64,000 nt of DNA from Paenibacillus glycanilyticus (GCF_030161375.1 NZ_BSSQ01000006.1:1-64000); one strand, 5' to 3'. Positions 15,889 through 25,458 are shown, counted from the stretch's first letter. The notes: generated from the letters alone by a model not told the origin. Translations and numbers: made by a program.

Positions 15889-17268
15889 ATGCACGCATCA
15901 AACTTAAATAGCGAATTTCGAAAAAACGTAAGTAGGCTCGTCATCCCGTCCGTCCTGCAAATGCTGGTGGGCAATTCGTTCTCCCTTATCAATACGCTGA
16001 TGGTCGGACGGCTTGGCGATTCCGCTATTGCCGTTGTGGCCGCAGTCGGGCAGATCGGCTTTGTTCTTAGCATGATTTTGACCGGCGTATATGGGATTAC
16101 GGCTTTTATTACGCAGTATCACGGCAAAGGCGACAAGCATTCGCTGCAGCAAGCTTTTGCGCTGATGCTCCTGTCCAGCGTAACGGTTACGCTTGTCCTT
16201 GTTGCGGTTGTTTTTGTATTCAAAAGCTCTATTCTCAGGCTGTTTATTAATGATCCGGGTGCCGTCCAATACGGTGCCCATTATTTAACCCTGTTGCTGC
16301 TAGTCTATTTGATTAACTCGGTTAAAGATACATTCGCGAGCGCACTCGGGGCGATCGGGCAGGTTAAAGCGACATTAATGATCGGTCTTGTATCGATGTC
16401 GATCAATGCGGGGCTTGACTATGTGCTGATCTACGGCAAGCTGGGTTTCCCCGAATATGGAATCGCAGGAGCGGCGTATGCCACGCTTGTTGCTTCCGTC
16501 GTCGGCGGAACCGCGTTGATTGTGTATGTCTATGTCCGCAAAGTGTCTTTCCATCTTACGTTCAGATCCTTAACCTCGTTGAAATTTGCATTCGTGAAAA
16601 GGTTGTACCGAACCACGCTGCCGCTTGTTGTTCATGAAGGGCTCTGGTCGGTCGGAAATATGCTGTATGCCGTCGCTTTTGGTTATATGGGCGTAACGGC
16701 GCTCGCAACCTTCCAGCTGGCAAGAACCTTTAACGGATATTTCATGATGGGCATTTACGGTTTTGCCTATGCGGCGAACGTGCTGATCGGCCAAAAGCTC
16801 AGCCGGAAGGAACCGGACGAAGCAATTGCCTTCGCTCGGAAGTTTACGGCATTAACGATTGTCGTTTCCTTGTTCGTCAGCGTGGCGATTGCGGCGTTAA
16901 GCCCGTATATCGTTATGCTGTTCAGCCAAACGAGCGGGGAAGTTCAGACGGCATTCCGGCATGTGATGCTGATCCAAGCGGTCCTCATGCTCGCGTATTT
17001 TCTCAATAATGTGTGGATCGTAGGCATGTTCCGTGCCGGCGGCGACAACGTTTATACGTTGAAGCTGATCCTCGTAACGACATGGCTAATCGCATTGCCG
17101 CTCGTGCTTGCCGGTGCCTATCTGTTTCATTGGCCGGTTGAAGTCGTATACGTCATGTTTGCGCTTGAGGAAGTGTCCAAAGCGTGTATCGGCTATTTCC
17201 GCTATCGCTCGAATAAGTGGGCTAACAATTTAACGCAAAGCGGATCGGAATCGGACAAAGCTGCATAG
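15889..17268 (+). CDS. MATE-family efflux transporter
   Basis: Cation-coupled multidrug/metabolite exporter, 459 residues with about twelve membrane helices. The family start motif appears as LVIPSVLQMLVGNSFSLINT (residues 17-36) and the repeat half begins around residue 240. It lies 7 nt behind the PHP pair and 33 nt before the PLP enzyme gene, so it is part of the operon. In a catabolic setting it may export a toxic product or excess intermediate; this is inference. Confidence 0.9.
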   Translation: MHASNLNSEFRKNVSRLVIPSVLQMLVGNSFSLINTLMVGRLGDSAIAVVAAVGQIGFVLSMILTGVYGITAFITQYHGKGDKHSLQQAFALMLLSSVTVTLVLVAVVFVFKSSILRLFINDPGAVQYGAHYLTLLLLVYLINSVKDTFASALGAIGQVKATLMIGLVSMSINAGLDYVLIYGKLGFPEYGIAGAAYATLVASVVGGTALIVYVYVRKVSFHLTFRSLTSLKFAFVKRLYRTTLPLVVHEGLWSVGNMLYAVAFGYMGVTALATFQLARTFNGYFMMGIYGFAYAANVLIGQKLSRKEPDEAIAFARKFTALTIVVSLFVSVAIAALSPYIVMLFSQTSGEVQTAFRHVMLIQAVLMLAYFLNNVWIVGMFRAGGDNVYTLKLILVTTWLIALPLVLAGAYLFHWPVEVVYVMFALEEVSKACIGYFRYRSNKWANNLTQSGSESDKAA

Positions 17269-17301
17269 AGAATAGATTTACTACTAGAGGAGGGCAATGC
17301 A

Positions 17302-18657
17302 GTGGAAGTAAAAGCGTATATGAGAACGGAAGGGGATATTAATCTCTCCTCCGAACGGAAGAAATGGCAAGCCGACAACTTAAGCGAAGAAGCGATGGAC
17401 GTATTGGACGAGGACAGCCGCTATTTCGTGCATCAATCGATGTCGACGCCATGCTTGAACGTCATCGTTGACGCAGAGGGCATCTACTTAGAGGACATAG
17501 ACGGTCGGCGATATATGGATTTCCACGGCAACGGCGTCCATCAGGTTGGTTATAAAAACCGTTATGTCATTGATGCCGTTAAAAATCAACTCGACGAAAT
17601 GCCGTTCCTGCCGCGGAGATTTACGAATCCGGTTGCCATTAAGCTGGCGAAGAAGCTGGCAGAACTGGCTCCGGGCGACTTGAATAAGGTGCTGTTCACG
17701 CCGGGCGGGACTAGCGCGATTGGCATGGCTTTGAAGCTGGCCCGCAAAGCGACGGGTAAATTCAAAACCATCTCCACCTGGGATTCGTTCCATGGAGCGG
17801 GCCTTGATGCCATTTCGGTTGGCGGCGAAGGCGTGTTCCGCAATTCGATGGGGCCGCTCCTGCCGGGAACGGAGCATATGATGCCGTTTAACGGCTACCG
17901 GTGTTTCATGGGCGATTGCGACGGCTGCGGATTGAAATGCCTCGATTATTTGGAATATATGCTGGAGCGGGAAGCTGATGTTGGCGCCATTATTATGGAG
18001 CCGATCCGCAGCACGGATGTTCAAATTCCGCCGAAAGCTTACTTCAAACGGCTGAGGGAACTATGCGACAAGTATGGCGTATTGCTCATTCTCGACGAGA
18101 TTCCAACGGCATTTGGCCGCACGGGAACGATGTTTGTCCATGAGCATTACGATATCGTGCCGGATATTGTGGCGATTGGAAAAGGCTTCGGCGGCGGCGT
18201 ATTCCCGATTGCCGGCATTATTGTGCGGGAAGGGCTAGATGTGGCGCAAGATATTTCGCTTGGCCATTATACCCATGAGAAAAGCTCGGTTGGCTGCGCG
18301 GCCGCGCTGGCTACGATTGAATATATCGAGCAGAACGGGCTGCTGGAGCATGCGCGCCGGATGGAGAAGGTGTTCGAGCAACGTCTGACGGAGATGAAAG
18401 AAAAGCATGCTTCGATTGGCGATGTGCGGGTGAAGGGCATGCTCGCCGCTATTGAACTTGTCCGTGACCGCAAGACGAAGGAAAAAGCAATCGAAGAAGC
18501 GGAGAAGGTCATGTACCGGTGCATGGAACGAGGCTTAAGCTTTAAGGTGTCGAACGGAAATGTCCTGACGTTGGTGCCGCCGCTTGTTATAACGGAAGAA
18601 CAGCTCGTTGCAGCTCTGAATATAGTCGATGAAGCTATTTCTTTTGTTTGCGATTAA
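17302..18657 (+). CDS. class III (GabT-fold) PLP enzyme, copy 1
   Basis: Fold-type I PLP enzyme of aminotransferase class III, 451 residues. The cofactor Lys294 is in IGKGFGGG, preceded by LILDEIPTAFGRTG, with the phosphate loop GGTSAIGMALKLA. Class III includes aminotransferases but also lyases that act on phospho- or phosphono-amines, such as ethanolamine-phosphate phospho-lyase and PbfA. The presence of phosphoesterase-like genes in the operon makes a lyase role worth testing. A Cys-rich insertion (FMGDCDGCGLKC, about 201-212) is absent from the paralog at 23224. The start is GTG 17302 behind GAGGAGGG. The N-terminal TEGDIN motif is shared with copy 2. Confidence 0.85.
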   Translation: MEVKAYMRTEGDINLSSERKKWQADNLSEEAMDVLDEDSRYFVHQSMSTPCLNVIVDAEGIYLEDIDGRRYMDFHGNGVHQVGYKNRYVIDAVKNQLDEMPFLPRRFTNPVAIKLAKKLAELAPGDLNKVLFTPGGTSAIGMALKLARKATGKFKTISTWDSFHGAGLDAISVGGEGVFRNSMGPLLPGTEHMMPFNGYRCFMGDCDGCGLKCLDYLEYMLEREADVGAIIMEPIRSTDVQIPPKAYFKRLRELCDKYGVLLILDEIPTAFGRTGTMFVHEHYDIVPDIVAIGKGFGGGVFPIAGIIVREGLDVAQDISLGHYTHEKSSVGCAAALATIEYIEQNGLLEHARRMEKVFEQRLTEMKEKHASIGDVRVKGMLAAIELVRDRKTKEKAIEEAEKVMYRCMERGLSFKVSNGNVLTLVPPLVITEEQLVAALNIVDEAISFVCD

Positions 18658-18699
18658 AACAACAACACAAAAGATTAAACAACAACAAAACAAAACATT
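18652..18699 (+). repeat. two AAC-rich operator-like repeats upstream of the importer operon
   Basis: GATTAAAACAACAACACAA (from 18652) and GATTAAACAACAACAAAACA (from 18673) are spaced 21 bp, two helical turns. The same core occurs inverted at 13788-13818. They begin at the stop of the PLP gene and lie upstream of a TATACT (18734-18739). Probable binding site of the DeoR-type regulator at 24638. Confidence 0.55.
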
Positions 18700-18788
18700 A
18701 ACGTGGTTTTTATCCTGAATTAACATAACTCCCTATACTAAGTCTTGTAAGGTTAATCATTTAGAGCCTTGAAGGAGGAAGTGTAACA

Positions 18789-20168
18789 GTGAAAAAGTTT
18801 GCTGGCGTAGCTTTGACAATGGTTATGGGTCTTGGGGTACTCGCGGGATGCGGTTCGAATGGAAACTCTGCTTCTACGACGTCGGAAGGCGCCTCCGCAT
18901 CGGACAAGCCGGAAGCAAAAGTGGTAACGATCTCCGTTCGCGAGAACACTTGGGGGGCACGGAAGGACAACTTCCTCGAAGCCGAGAAACGTCTGAATGA
19001 AGAGCTCGCTCCAGACAACGTACAAGTGAAATTGGACTGGTGGCCGGGTATCGACGATGACGAGCTTGTTCTTCAAGCCCAGGCCGGCAAAGTGGCGGAC
19101 ATTTTCATCAACTCCAGCGTGGACATCGGCTGGGAGCGGGATGCGGGTCTGATCCGCGACATCGACTGGGTGAAAGACTCCAAGGTGTTCAAGAACGTTC
19201 CGGCCTCTTATACCAACATAATGAGCTATGACGGGCATTACTACGGCGCGATTCAAGATATGGATGCTTCGCCTGTGTTTATCAGCCGCAAAGCGCTTGA
19301 GGGACTAGGCTGGACGAAGGAGCAGATCGACGGACTTCGTGCTAGAGTCGACAGCGGAGACTTCACGTTCCATGATCTTGTTAACCTTGCGGATGAAGCA
19401 AAGAAGAAGAGCCTGGTCAAAATCGGGTTTGCGGTCGAGGATACAAGGTTTGAAGGCTGGAATTATGCGTTTGACTTCAACAACTACGATGCGGAGCAAA
19501 ACAAGCTGGAGCTGACGCAAAAAGCGAAGGACGTATATGCCTTCTGGGCGGATGCGAAAAAACGCGGCGTTATCGCGGAAAACATCGGCGACGTGGATAC
19601 CGACATGGCTGCTCCGATGTTCGTGAAAGGCGAGATTTTCGCGGAATTCGCACGCACGGAGTTCTACCAAATGATGCGCGAAGCCAACGGCATGAAAGAC
19701 AAAGTGGACGAGTACAACAACTGGTTTAACGACAATGTCGTATGGATCCCGGTTCCTTCCGCGCAAAAAGGCGGCAAGCCGGTATCGTACAGCAACCCTG
19801 CCATGATTTTTGTCGGTGCCAAAGTGGACGACGAGAAAATGACCTACGTGCAAAGACTGATCGAGCATGTGCTGGATCCGGATCTGCAGATCAACCATAC
19901 GATCGCAAGCGGCAAGCTGCCGGTAACGCCGGAGGCTCAAGAGGATCCGCGCTTTAAAGAAATGTCCTTCTATAAGGATCATGCCTACCTCGTTGAGTTT
20001 ACGAAAACACGCCCTGCGCTTCCGGACTACGCAACGTTCACGAAAGGCTACACAATGGGCGTTGAGGCGATTCTGACCAAGGGCAAATCGGCGGAAGAAG
20101 CATTCGACATCTTCGAGAAAGAAGTGAAACAAAACGTACCTGCGGACCGTGTCGAGATTCAGAAGTAA
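18789..20168 (+). CDS. extracellular solute-binding lipoprotein (family 1)
   Basis: Substrate receptor of the CUT1-type importer encoded directly downstream, 459 residues. The signal peptide ends in a lipobox (LGVLAGC) with Cys21. A Ser/Thr-rich linker follows, then a family 1 binding fold that opens with VVTISVRENTWGARKDNFLEA. The substrate is not readable from the sequence. Because the importer uses an UgpC/MsmX-type ATPase and the neighbours are phosphoesterases, glycerophosphodiesters or other phosphorylated amines are candidates beside sugars. AAGGAGG lies 10 nt before ATG 18789. Confidence 0.9.
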   Translation: MKKFAGVALTMVMGLGVLAGCGSNGNSASTTSEGASASDKPEAKVVTISVRENTWGARKDNFLEAEKRLNEELAPDNVQVKLDWWPGIDDDELVLQAQAGKVADIFINSSVDIGWERDAGLIRDIDWVKDSKVFKNVPASYTNIMSYDGHYYGAIQDMDASPVFISRKALEGLGWTKEQIDGLRARVDSGDFTFHDLVNLADEAKKKSLVKIGFAVEDTRFEGWNYAFDFNNYDAEQNKLELTQKAKDVYAFWADAKKRGVIAENIGDVDTDMAAPMFVKGEIFAEFARTEFYQMMREANGMKDKVDEYNNWFNDNVVWIPVPSAQKGGKPVSYSNPAMIFVGAKVDDEKMTYVQRLIEHVLDPDLQINHTIASGKLPVTPEAQEDPRFKEMSFYKDHAYLVEFTKTRPALPDYATFTKGYTMGVEAILTKGKSAEEAFDIFEKEVKQNVPADRVEIQK

Positions 20169-20271
20169 TCGGTCAATAATCGCATCAGCCGAGAATCGAC
20201 TAGGCGCTCGCACCTGAACGGGGCGCCTTGCCGGTTCCGAACTCCGCACACCTTATGGAGGTCGCCTTGAA

Positions 20272-21231
20272 ATGAAAACGGAAATGAATCTTGAAATAAA
20301 CCTTGAATTGAACGAGACGAAGACTTACAAGAAACCGTTACGCAAAGCCATTTATCCTTATTTGTTTATTGCACCGTTTTCCTTGCTTGTGCTTGTGTTT
20401 TTTATTTTGCCCGCGATCGCGACGGTTGGCATGGCATTTACCGATTTAAATGCCTCGATGAAGCCGCATTTTGTCGGCTTAACGAACTTCAAACGGATAT
20501 TCAGCGATTACAATCTTCCGCAAATATTGGGCAACACGGCCGTGTTCGCTGTTTTATCGCTCGGAATCTCCCTGCTATTTGCTCTAGTTATCTCCATTGC
20601 AACGCAATATTTTCTTAAAGGCAAGATGCTTGCCGTAGTGTACCGCATATTGTGGTTGATCCCAAGTATCATTCCTTCAGTCGTGTACGTAACGTTTTGG
20701 AAGTTCATCTTCGACCCGACCGAAGGCGGTCTTATCAATAAGTTTCTGCTAAATATGGGAATCATCTCGGATCCCGTGTCCTGGTTCACAAAAGGGGCCA
20801 TGGCGATCGTTATTCTGGCGACTATCATATCGACGATATCCGGCGGCATGATTCTGTTATCTTCCGCGATTAATTCGATTCCGGAGGATCTGTACAAGGC
20901 AGCCCGCGTCGACGGCGCAAGCGAGAAATCCGTCATTATGAAAATCATATTGCCTACGCTGAAATGGCCGCTGATGTATATTACGATTTCCGATCTGATC
21001 GGCTTCGTATCCTCTTATTTCTTCATCATGCTATTAACGCAAGGCGGTCCGATGCGGGATACAACCACGTTATCGCTGTACGCCTTCCAACAGGCATTTA
21101 ACCTTAAATATTATGGTTACGGCGCGGCGGTGTCGCTGATCGTGGTGTTTATCTCCTTCGTACTCACGATGCTGCTTATCCGTATGTTTGATTTCAACCA
21201 AATGATCAAGCCTTCACGAATAGAGGACTAA
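20272..21231 (+). CDS. CUT1 ABC importer permease (UgpA/MalF-like)
   Basis: Membrane subunit with six predicted helices, 319 residues; an unusually acidic stretch of about 20 residues precedes the first helix (YLFIAPFSLLVLVFFILPA). The EAA loop reads LYKAARVDGASEKSVIMKIILP. GGAGG precedes ATG 20272. A small GC-rich stem (AGGCGC/GCGCCT, 20202-20228) lies between the binding-protein stop and this gene. Confidence 0.93.
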   Translation: MKTEMNLEINLELNETKTYKKPLRKAIYPYLFIAPFSLLVLVFFILPAIATVGMAFTDLNASMKPHFVGLTNFKRIFSDYNLPQILGNTAVFAVLSLGISLLFALVISIATQYFLKGKMLAVVYRILWLIPSIIPSVVYVTFWKFIFDPTEGGLINKFLLNMGIISDPVSWFTKGAMAIVILATIISTISGGMILLSSAINSIPEDLYKAARVDGASEKSVIMKIILPTLKWPLMYITISDLIGFVSSYFFIMLLTQGGPMRDTTTLSLYAFQQAFNLKYYGYGAAVSLIVVFISFVLTMLLIRMFDFNQMIKPSRIED

Positions 21232-21257
21232 TAATAGCTGAACCGGAGGCCGTTCCG

Positions 21258-22088
21258 ATGACGACCAGCACGTTAAAAAAAGCGCTAGCGCATACCTATA
21301 TGACGCTGCTCACGCTGCCGATCATTGCGATGATCGTGTGGTATTTCCTAGCGGCAACGATGAATTTTACAACGGGCGAGTTTTCGCTCGACAACTTCTC
21401 ATTCTTTACGGAGCCAGTGGAGTATTCGGGGATCAAGCTGCCTTTAATCTGGCCGATTGTGTTAAATACGATTGTTTATTCGCTAATGATCGTTGCGATC
21501 GAGGTCGGGATTTCCGTGCCAACCGCGTACGCCTTCTCAAGGCTTGATTTCAAAGGGAAAGGCGCGGCATTGAAATTTCTGTTCCTGATGCGTTCTTTTC
21601 CCGGCATTACCTTGATTATTGCGACGTTCTTCATTCTGGTGAAGATGGGCCTCGTCAACACTTACCTTGGCGTCATGCTGGTTGCAACAACCGGCTCGCT
21701 GCCGGGCCTGGTTTATATTATGAAAGGCTTCTTCGACGAAGTGCCTTGGGATATCGAATGGGCGGCAATGGTGGACGGGACAACCCGGTTCGGAGCGTTC
21801 AAGAAAGTGCTCGTCCCGTATGTGTTGTCCGGAATCGGGGCGATCTCGGTATTCGCCTTCCTCGGCGCTTACGGCGAATGGTTCCTGTTCAAGCTGCTGA
21901 TCTTTAATGACGACATGCTGACGTTAGCCGGGTATCTCGCCAAGCTGGTGACGAAGGAGAATCAGATCGTCAATTACGGCTTGATTACGGCAATCGGCTT
22001 GTTCTATACGTTGCCCGTTGTGGTGTTCTATATTTTCACGCAAAAAATGTTCATGAAAGTTAACATGGGAGGGGCGAAGCAATCATGA
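21258..22088 (+). CDS. CUT1 ABC importer permease (UgpE/MalG-like)
   Basis: Second membrane subunit, 276 residues, about six helices. The coupling loop is DIEWAAMVDGTTRFGAFKKV, where the usual EAA reads EWAAMVDG. Start ATG 21258 has CCGGAGG upstream. The stop overlaps the ATPase start by 4 nt (ATGA). Confidence 0.93.
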   Translation: MTTSTLKKALAHTYMTLLTLPIIAMIVWYFLAATMNFTTGEFSLDNFSFFTEPVEYSGIKLPLIWPIVLNTIVYSLMIVAIEVGISVPTAYAFSRLDFKGKGAALKFLFLMRSFPGITLIIATFFILVKMGLVNTYLGVMLVATTGSLPGLVYIMKGFFDEVPWDIEWAAMVDGTTRFGAFKKVLVPYVLSGIGAISVFAFLGAYGEWFLFKLLIFNDDMLTLAGYLAKLVTKENQIVNYGLITAIGLFYTLPVVVFYIFTQKMFMKVNMGGAKQS

Positions 22089-23200
22089 TTACGCTCAGAA
22101 ACATCGTCAAAAACTACGACGGCAAAAAAGAGAGCAGCCGCGCCGTCGACGGGCTTGATCTGGTCATAAACAAAGGCGAGTTCGTCGCCCTGCTCGGCCC
22201 GTCCGGCTGCGGCAAAACAACAACGTTAATGATGCTCGCGGGCCTTCTTAAGCCAACCTCCGGAGAGATCTATTTCGGTGACCGTCTGGTTAACCATGTT
22301 GAACCTAAGGACCGGAATATCGGCATGGTATTCCAGTCGTATGCCTTGTACCCGCATCTGACCGTCCGCGACAATATCGCTTTCCCGTTGCGGGAGCGGA
22401 AGATGCCTAAAGCACAGGCTTATGAACGCGCCAAGGAAATGAGCAAAATCGTGCAGATCGATCATCTGCTGGACCGCAAGCCTTCCCAGCTGTCCGGCGG
22501 TCAGCAGCAACGGGTGGCAATGGCCCGGGCACTGGCGAAAGACCCGGAAATCTTGCTGCTCGACGAACCGATGTCCAACCTCGACGCGCGGCTGAAGCTG
22601 GACGTGCGGGATGAAATCCGCAAGCTCCAAAGAGAGCTCGGCGTAACGACGATTATCGTTACGCATGATCAAGAGGAAGCATTGGCGATTTCCGACCGGG
22701 TGGCGATCCTGAACGGCGGCAAGATTCAGCAATATGCACCGCCGGAGGAGTTGTTCAGCCAGCCGGTTAATTTGTTTGTCGCGAGCTTCCTGGGCAACCC
22801 TCCGATGAACCTGATAGATGGTGTAGTTCAAGAGGATAAAGGAGTGCAGGCAATTGTAACGAGCGGATTCGAGTTCCGCATTCCGGAAGCGAGAAAGCTC
22901 GAAGCGAAGCATATCGGCAAGCCGGTGAAGCTGGGCATTCGTCCGCATGATCTGATGCTGACGGACGGGAGCGATCCGAACGCGATCGCCATGAAGGTTG
23001 ATCTGGTAGAGCATCTCGGCAGCGGCAAGCTCGTGAAGGTGATGGATGCGGAGCAGAAGATGCAAAGCACGATTCGTTTTGTAACGGATAATGAGGCTCC
23101 CGTCCGGCATGGCGATACGATTCAGATGAAAATACGGGAAGACAAATTTCATATATTCGATATGACGGAGGACGGACATAACCTAATGCAGTTCCGTTAA
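22085..23200 (+). CDS. CUT1 ABC importer ATPase (UgpC/MsmX-like)
   Basis: Energizes the importer, 371 residues. Walker A is GPSGCGKTT (38-46). The Q-loop region FQSYALYPHL, signature LSGGQQQR, Walker B LLLDEPMSNLD and H-loop VTHDQEEA follow. The last 130 residues form the OB/TOBE regulatory domain found in MalK/UgpC. Having its own ATPase contrasts with the importer at 4471-8073, which has none. Confidence 0.95.
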   Translation: MITLRNIVKNYDGKKESSRAVDGLDLVINKGEFVALLGPSGCGKTTTLMMLAGLLKPTSGEIYFGDRLVNHVEPKDRNIGMVFQSYALYPHLTVRDNIAFPLRERKMPKAQAYERAKEMSKIVQIDHLLDRKPSQLSGGQQQRVAMARALAKDPEILLLDEPMSNLDARLKLDVRDEIRKLQRELGVTTIIVTHDQEEALAISDRVAILNGGKIQQYAPPEELFSQPVNLFVASFLGNPPMNLIDGVVQEDKGVQAIVTSGFEFRIPEARKLEAKHIGKPVKLGIRPHDLMLTDGSDPNAIAMKVDLVEHLGSGKLVKVMDAEQKMQSTIRFVTDNEAPVRHGDTIQMKIREDKFHIFDMTEDGHNLMQFR

Positions 23201-23223
23201 TTGACGAGAATGGAGTGAGCCGG

Positions 23224-24588
23224 ATGGAATACAGCCGCGAACAAGGGGATATTAACAAGTCAAGCGCACGAAGCCGCTATTGGGACCGCAACCTGTCTCT
23301 AGCCGCACGGGCGGTTTACGAGGAAGATAACCGTTATTTTCTGCATCAAAGCTTATCCACGCCCGTCTTGAACGTGTTGTCCAAAGCCGAAGGCATTTAT
23401 ATCTACGACATGGACGGCAAACCGTATATCGATATGCATGGCAACGGCGTTCATAACGCGGGTTTTAATAATGATGACGTTATTGAGGCGGTTATCGCAG
23501 CATTACGGAGCAAAAATACGTTTTCGCCGAGACGGTATACGAATGAGCATGCTGTCGCCCTTGCGAAAAAGCTGGTCGAAATTACGCCGGACGGTCTGGA
23601 CCGCGTATTGTTTGCGCCTGGCGGCTCGGAAGCGATCGAGATGGCTGTCATGCTGGCCAAGCAGATTACCGGCAAGTGGAAGACGATCTCGTTCTGGGAT
23701 TCCTATCACGGAAACGGCTTCCAGGCTTCAAGTATCGGCGGGGAGCGGTTGTTCAAAGCGGGCAACGGTCCGATGGTACCTGGTGCGCTGCATGTGGAAT
23801 TCCCGAACTATTACCGCAATCCCTGGGGGTTCGATTCGGAAGAAGCGGTCGATAACGAAATCCTTCGGCAGATGGAGCTTCTCTTCGAGCGTGAAGGCGA
23901 TATTGCCTGCGTTATCGGCGAGCCGATCTCCGCGACGCCGATCGTGCCAAGCAGCCTTTTCTGGGAACGGGTGAAGTCATTGTGCGAGAAGCATGGGGCA
24001 CTGCTGATCTTCGACGAGATTATTGAAGGATTTGGACGTACGGGCCGCATGTTCGCCGCAGAGCATAGCGTAACGCCGGACATTCTTGTGCTTGGCAAGT
24101 CGCTTGGCGGCGGCGTCCTTCCTTTTGCCGGGATCGTCACGAGGGAAGAATACAATGTTCTGGGGCATCTGTCGATTGGCCACTTCACGCATGAGAAGAA
24201 TGGTCTATGCGCTTCGGCTGGCCTGGCTATGATCGATTATCTGGAACGGCATCGCTTAGTTGAGAACGCCGAGGAGGTTGGCCGTTACGCCTTGGAATGG
24301 CTGGAGGGGCTGCGAGAACGTTGCCCGTTGGTTGGCAATGTGAACGGCGTAGGGCTTCATATCGGGGTCGAGCTGGTGAAGGACCGGGCAACGAAGGAGA
24401 AGGCGATCGACGAAGCGGAAGCCGTTATGTATAAAGCGATGGAGAGAGGCGTAGCATTCAAAATTATCGAGAGCAACGTTATTACGCTCCGTCCTTCCCT
24501 TGTTATTACGAAAGAGCAAATGCGGTTTGCGCTTGAGCAGCTGGAGTTATGCCTGCAGGAAGTCGCTTCCGGGAGCTATTACTATTAA
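23224..24588 (+). CDS. class III (GabT-fold) PLP enzyme, copy 2
   Basis: Paralog of 17302-18657, 454 residues. Cofactor Lys292 in LGKSLGGG, with LIFDEIIEGFGRTG before it and phosphate loop GGSEAIEMAVMLA. It shares the N-terminal EQGDINKSS, FTHEKN and FKIIESNVITLRPSL segments with copy 1 but lacks its Cys-rich insertion. ATG 23224 has GGAG 8 nt upstream; a GTG at 23215 overlaps that site. It sits last in the importer operon, 14 nt past the ATPase gene, so substrate entry and PLP chemistry are co-expressed. Aminotransferase or amine/phospho-lyase activity cannot be separated from sequence alone. Confidence 0.85.
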   Translation: MEYSREQGDINKSSARSRYWDRNLSLAARAVYEEDNRYFLHQSLSTPVLNVLSKAEGIYIYDMDGKPYIDMHGNGVHNAGFNNDDVIEAVIAALRSKNTFSPRRYTNEHAVALAKKLVEITPDGLDRVLFAPGGSEAIEMAVMLAKQITGKWKTISFWDSYHGNGFQASSIGGERLFKAGNGPMVPGALHVEFPNYYRNPWGFDSEEAVDNEILRQMELLFEREGDIACVIGEPISATPIVPSSLFWERVKSLCEKHGALLIFDEIIEGFGRTGRMFAAEHSVTPDILVLGKSLGGGVLPFAGIVTREEYNVLGHLSIGHFTHEKNGLCASAGLAMIDYLERHRLVENAEEVGRYALEWLEGLRERCPLVGNVNGVGLHIGVELVKDRATKEKAIDEAEAVMYKAMERGVAFKIIESNVITLRPSLVITKEQMRFALEQLELCLQEVASGSYYY

Positions 24589-24637
24589 ACTTACTTTGTT
24601 TTATAATGGCTGTATATGATTAAAGGGGAGAGACACC

Positions 24638-25414
24638 ATGTCTTTGGCAGGTGAAGAGAGACGCAAACGCATCCTCGAGATGCTTGGCATGAAAGGCAAA
24701 GTGAATGTGAACGATCTGGCGCAGCAGTTCGAGGTAACAACGGAGACGATCCGTCGCGATCTGGATGAGCTGGAGAAAGATAATAAGCTTAAGAAAGTAT
24801 ACGGCGGAGCGGTAAGGCTAAAAGCCGAGATTGAACCGGCTTACAATGAACGTGAAATCATTCATGCCGAAGAGAAGCGGGCCATCGGGGTGCTTGCCGC
24901 TAGCTTGATCGAGGATAATGACGTGCTGGTTATCGATGAGGGTAGTACGGCCATGCAGATCATTCATCATCTGGAGGACAAGCATAACCTGACGATTCTG
25001 GTCTGCTCAATTCCAACGCTAACGCTCCTTCTGGACTACCAGAAGAATGGCGTATACGACGGCAGAACAATCTTCATCGGAGGAGAAGTGAATCCGAAGC
25101 ATCTTCGGGTATCGGGTCCAATCTCCGAGAAAATGATGGAGGACTTCTACGTGAACAAATCGTTTGTTTCCGTAGACGGCGTATCGCTCGAGAATGGACT
25201 TACGGGCTTCGATTACGAACGCGCGTTGTTCACCCGCAAGCTGATCCAATGCTCGCAGTCGACCATCGTTGTCGCGGATTCTTCCAAGATCGGCAAACGT
25301 ACCGTTGCCAAAATCGCAGATCTATCCGACGTGGATTACGTCGTGTCCAATAGCGAGCCTCCTACCGGATGGGACGAAGTCCTGCAGGACCGAGGCGTGA
25401 CTTGGTTGAATTAA
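24638..25414 (+). CDS. DeoR/GlpR-family transcriptional regulator
   Basis: Sugar-phosphate-sensing type repressor, 258 residues. The N-terminal helix-turn-helix (VNDLAQQFEVTTETIRRDLD, residues about 22-41) precedes a phosphosugar-isomerase-like sensor domain with IDEGSTAM and KSFVSVDGVSLENGLT. Family members usually respond to phosphorylated intermediates. This would fit a locus rich in phosphoesterase genes. It follows the importer operon by 49 nt, with GGGGAG before the ATG. Probable operators are the AAC repeats at 13788 and 18652. Confidence 0.92.
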   Translation: MSLAGEERRKRILEMLGMKGKVNVNDLAQQFEVTTETIRRDLDELEKDNKLKKVYGGAVRLKAEIEPAYNEREIIHAEEKRAIGVLAASLIEDNDVLVIDEGSTAMQIIHHLEDKHNLTILVCSIPTLTLLLDYQKNGVYDGRTIFIGGEVNPKHLRVSGPISEKMMEDFYVNKSFVSVDGVSLENGLTGFDYERALFTRKLIQCSQSTIVVADSSKIGKRTVAKIADLSDVDYVVSNSEPPTGWDEVLQDRGVTWLN

Positions 25415-25458
25415 CATCATCTCCTCCTTATGGGGGCTGATAGGCTTATGTTGGATAA

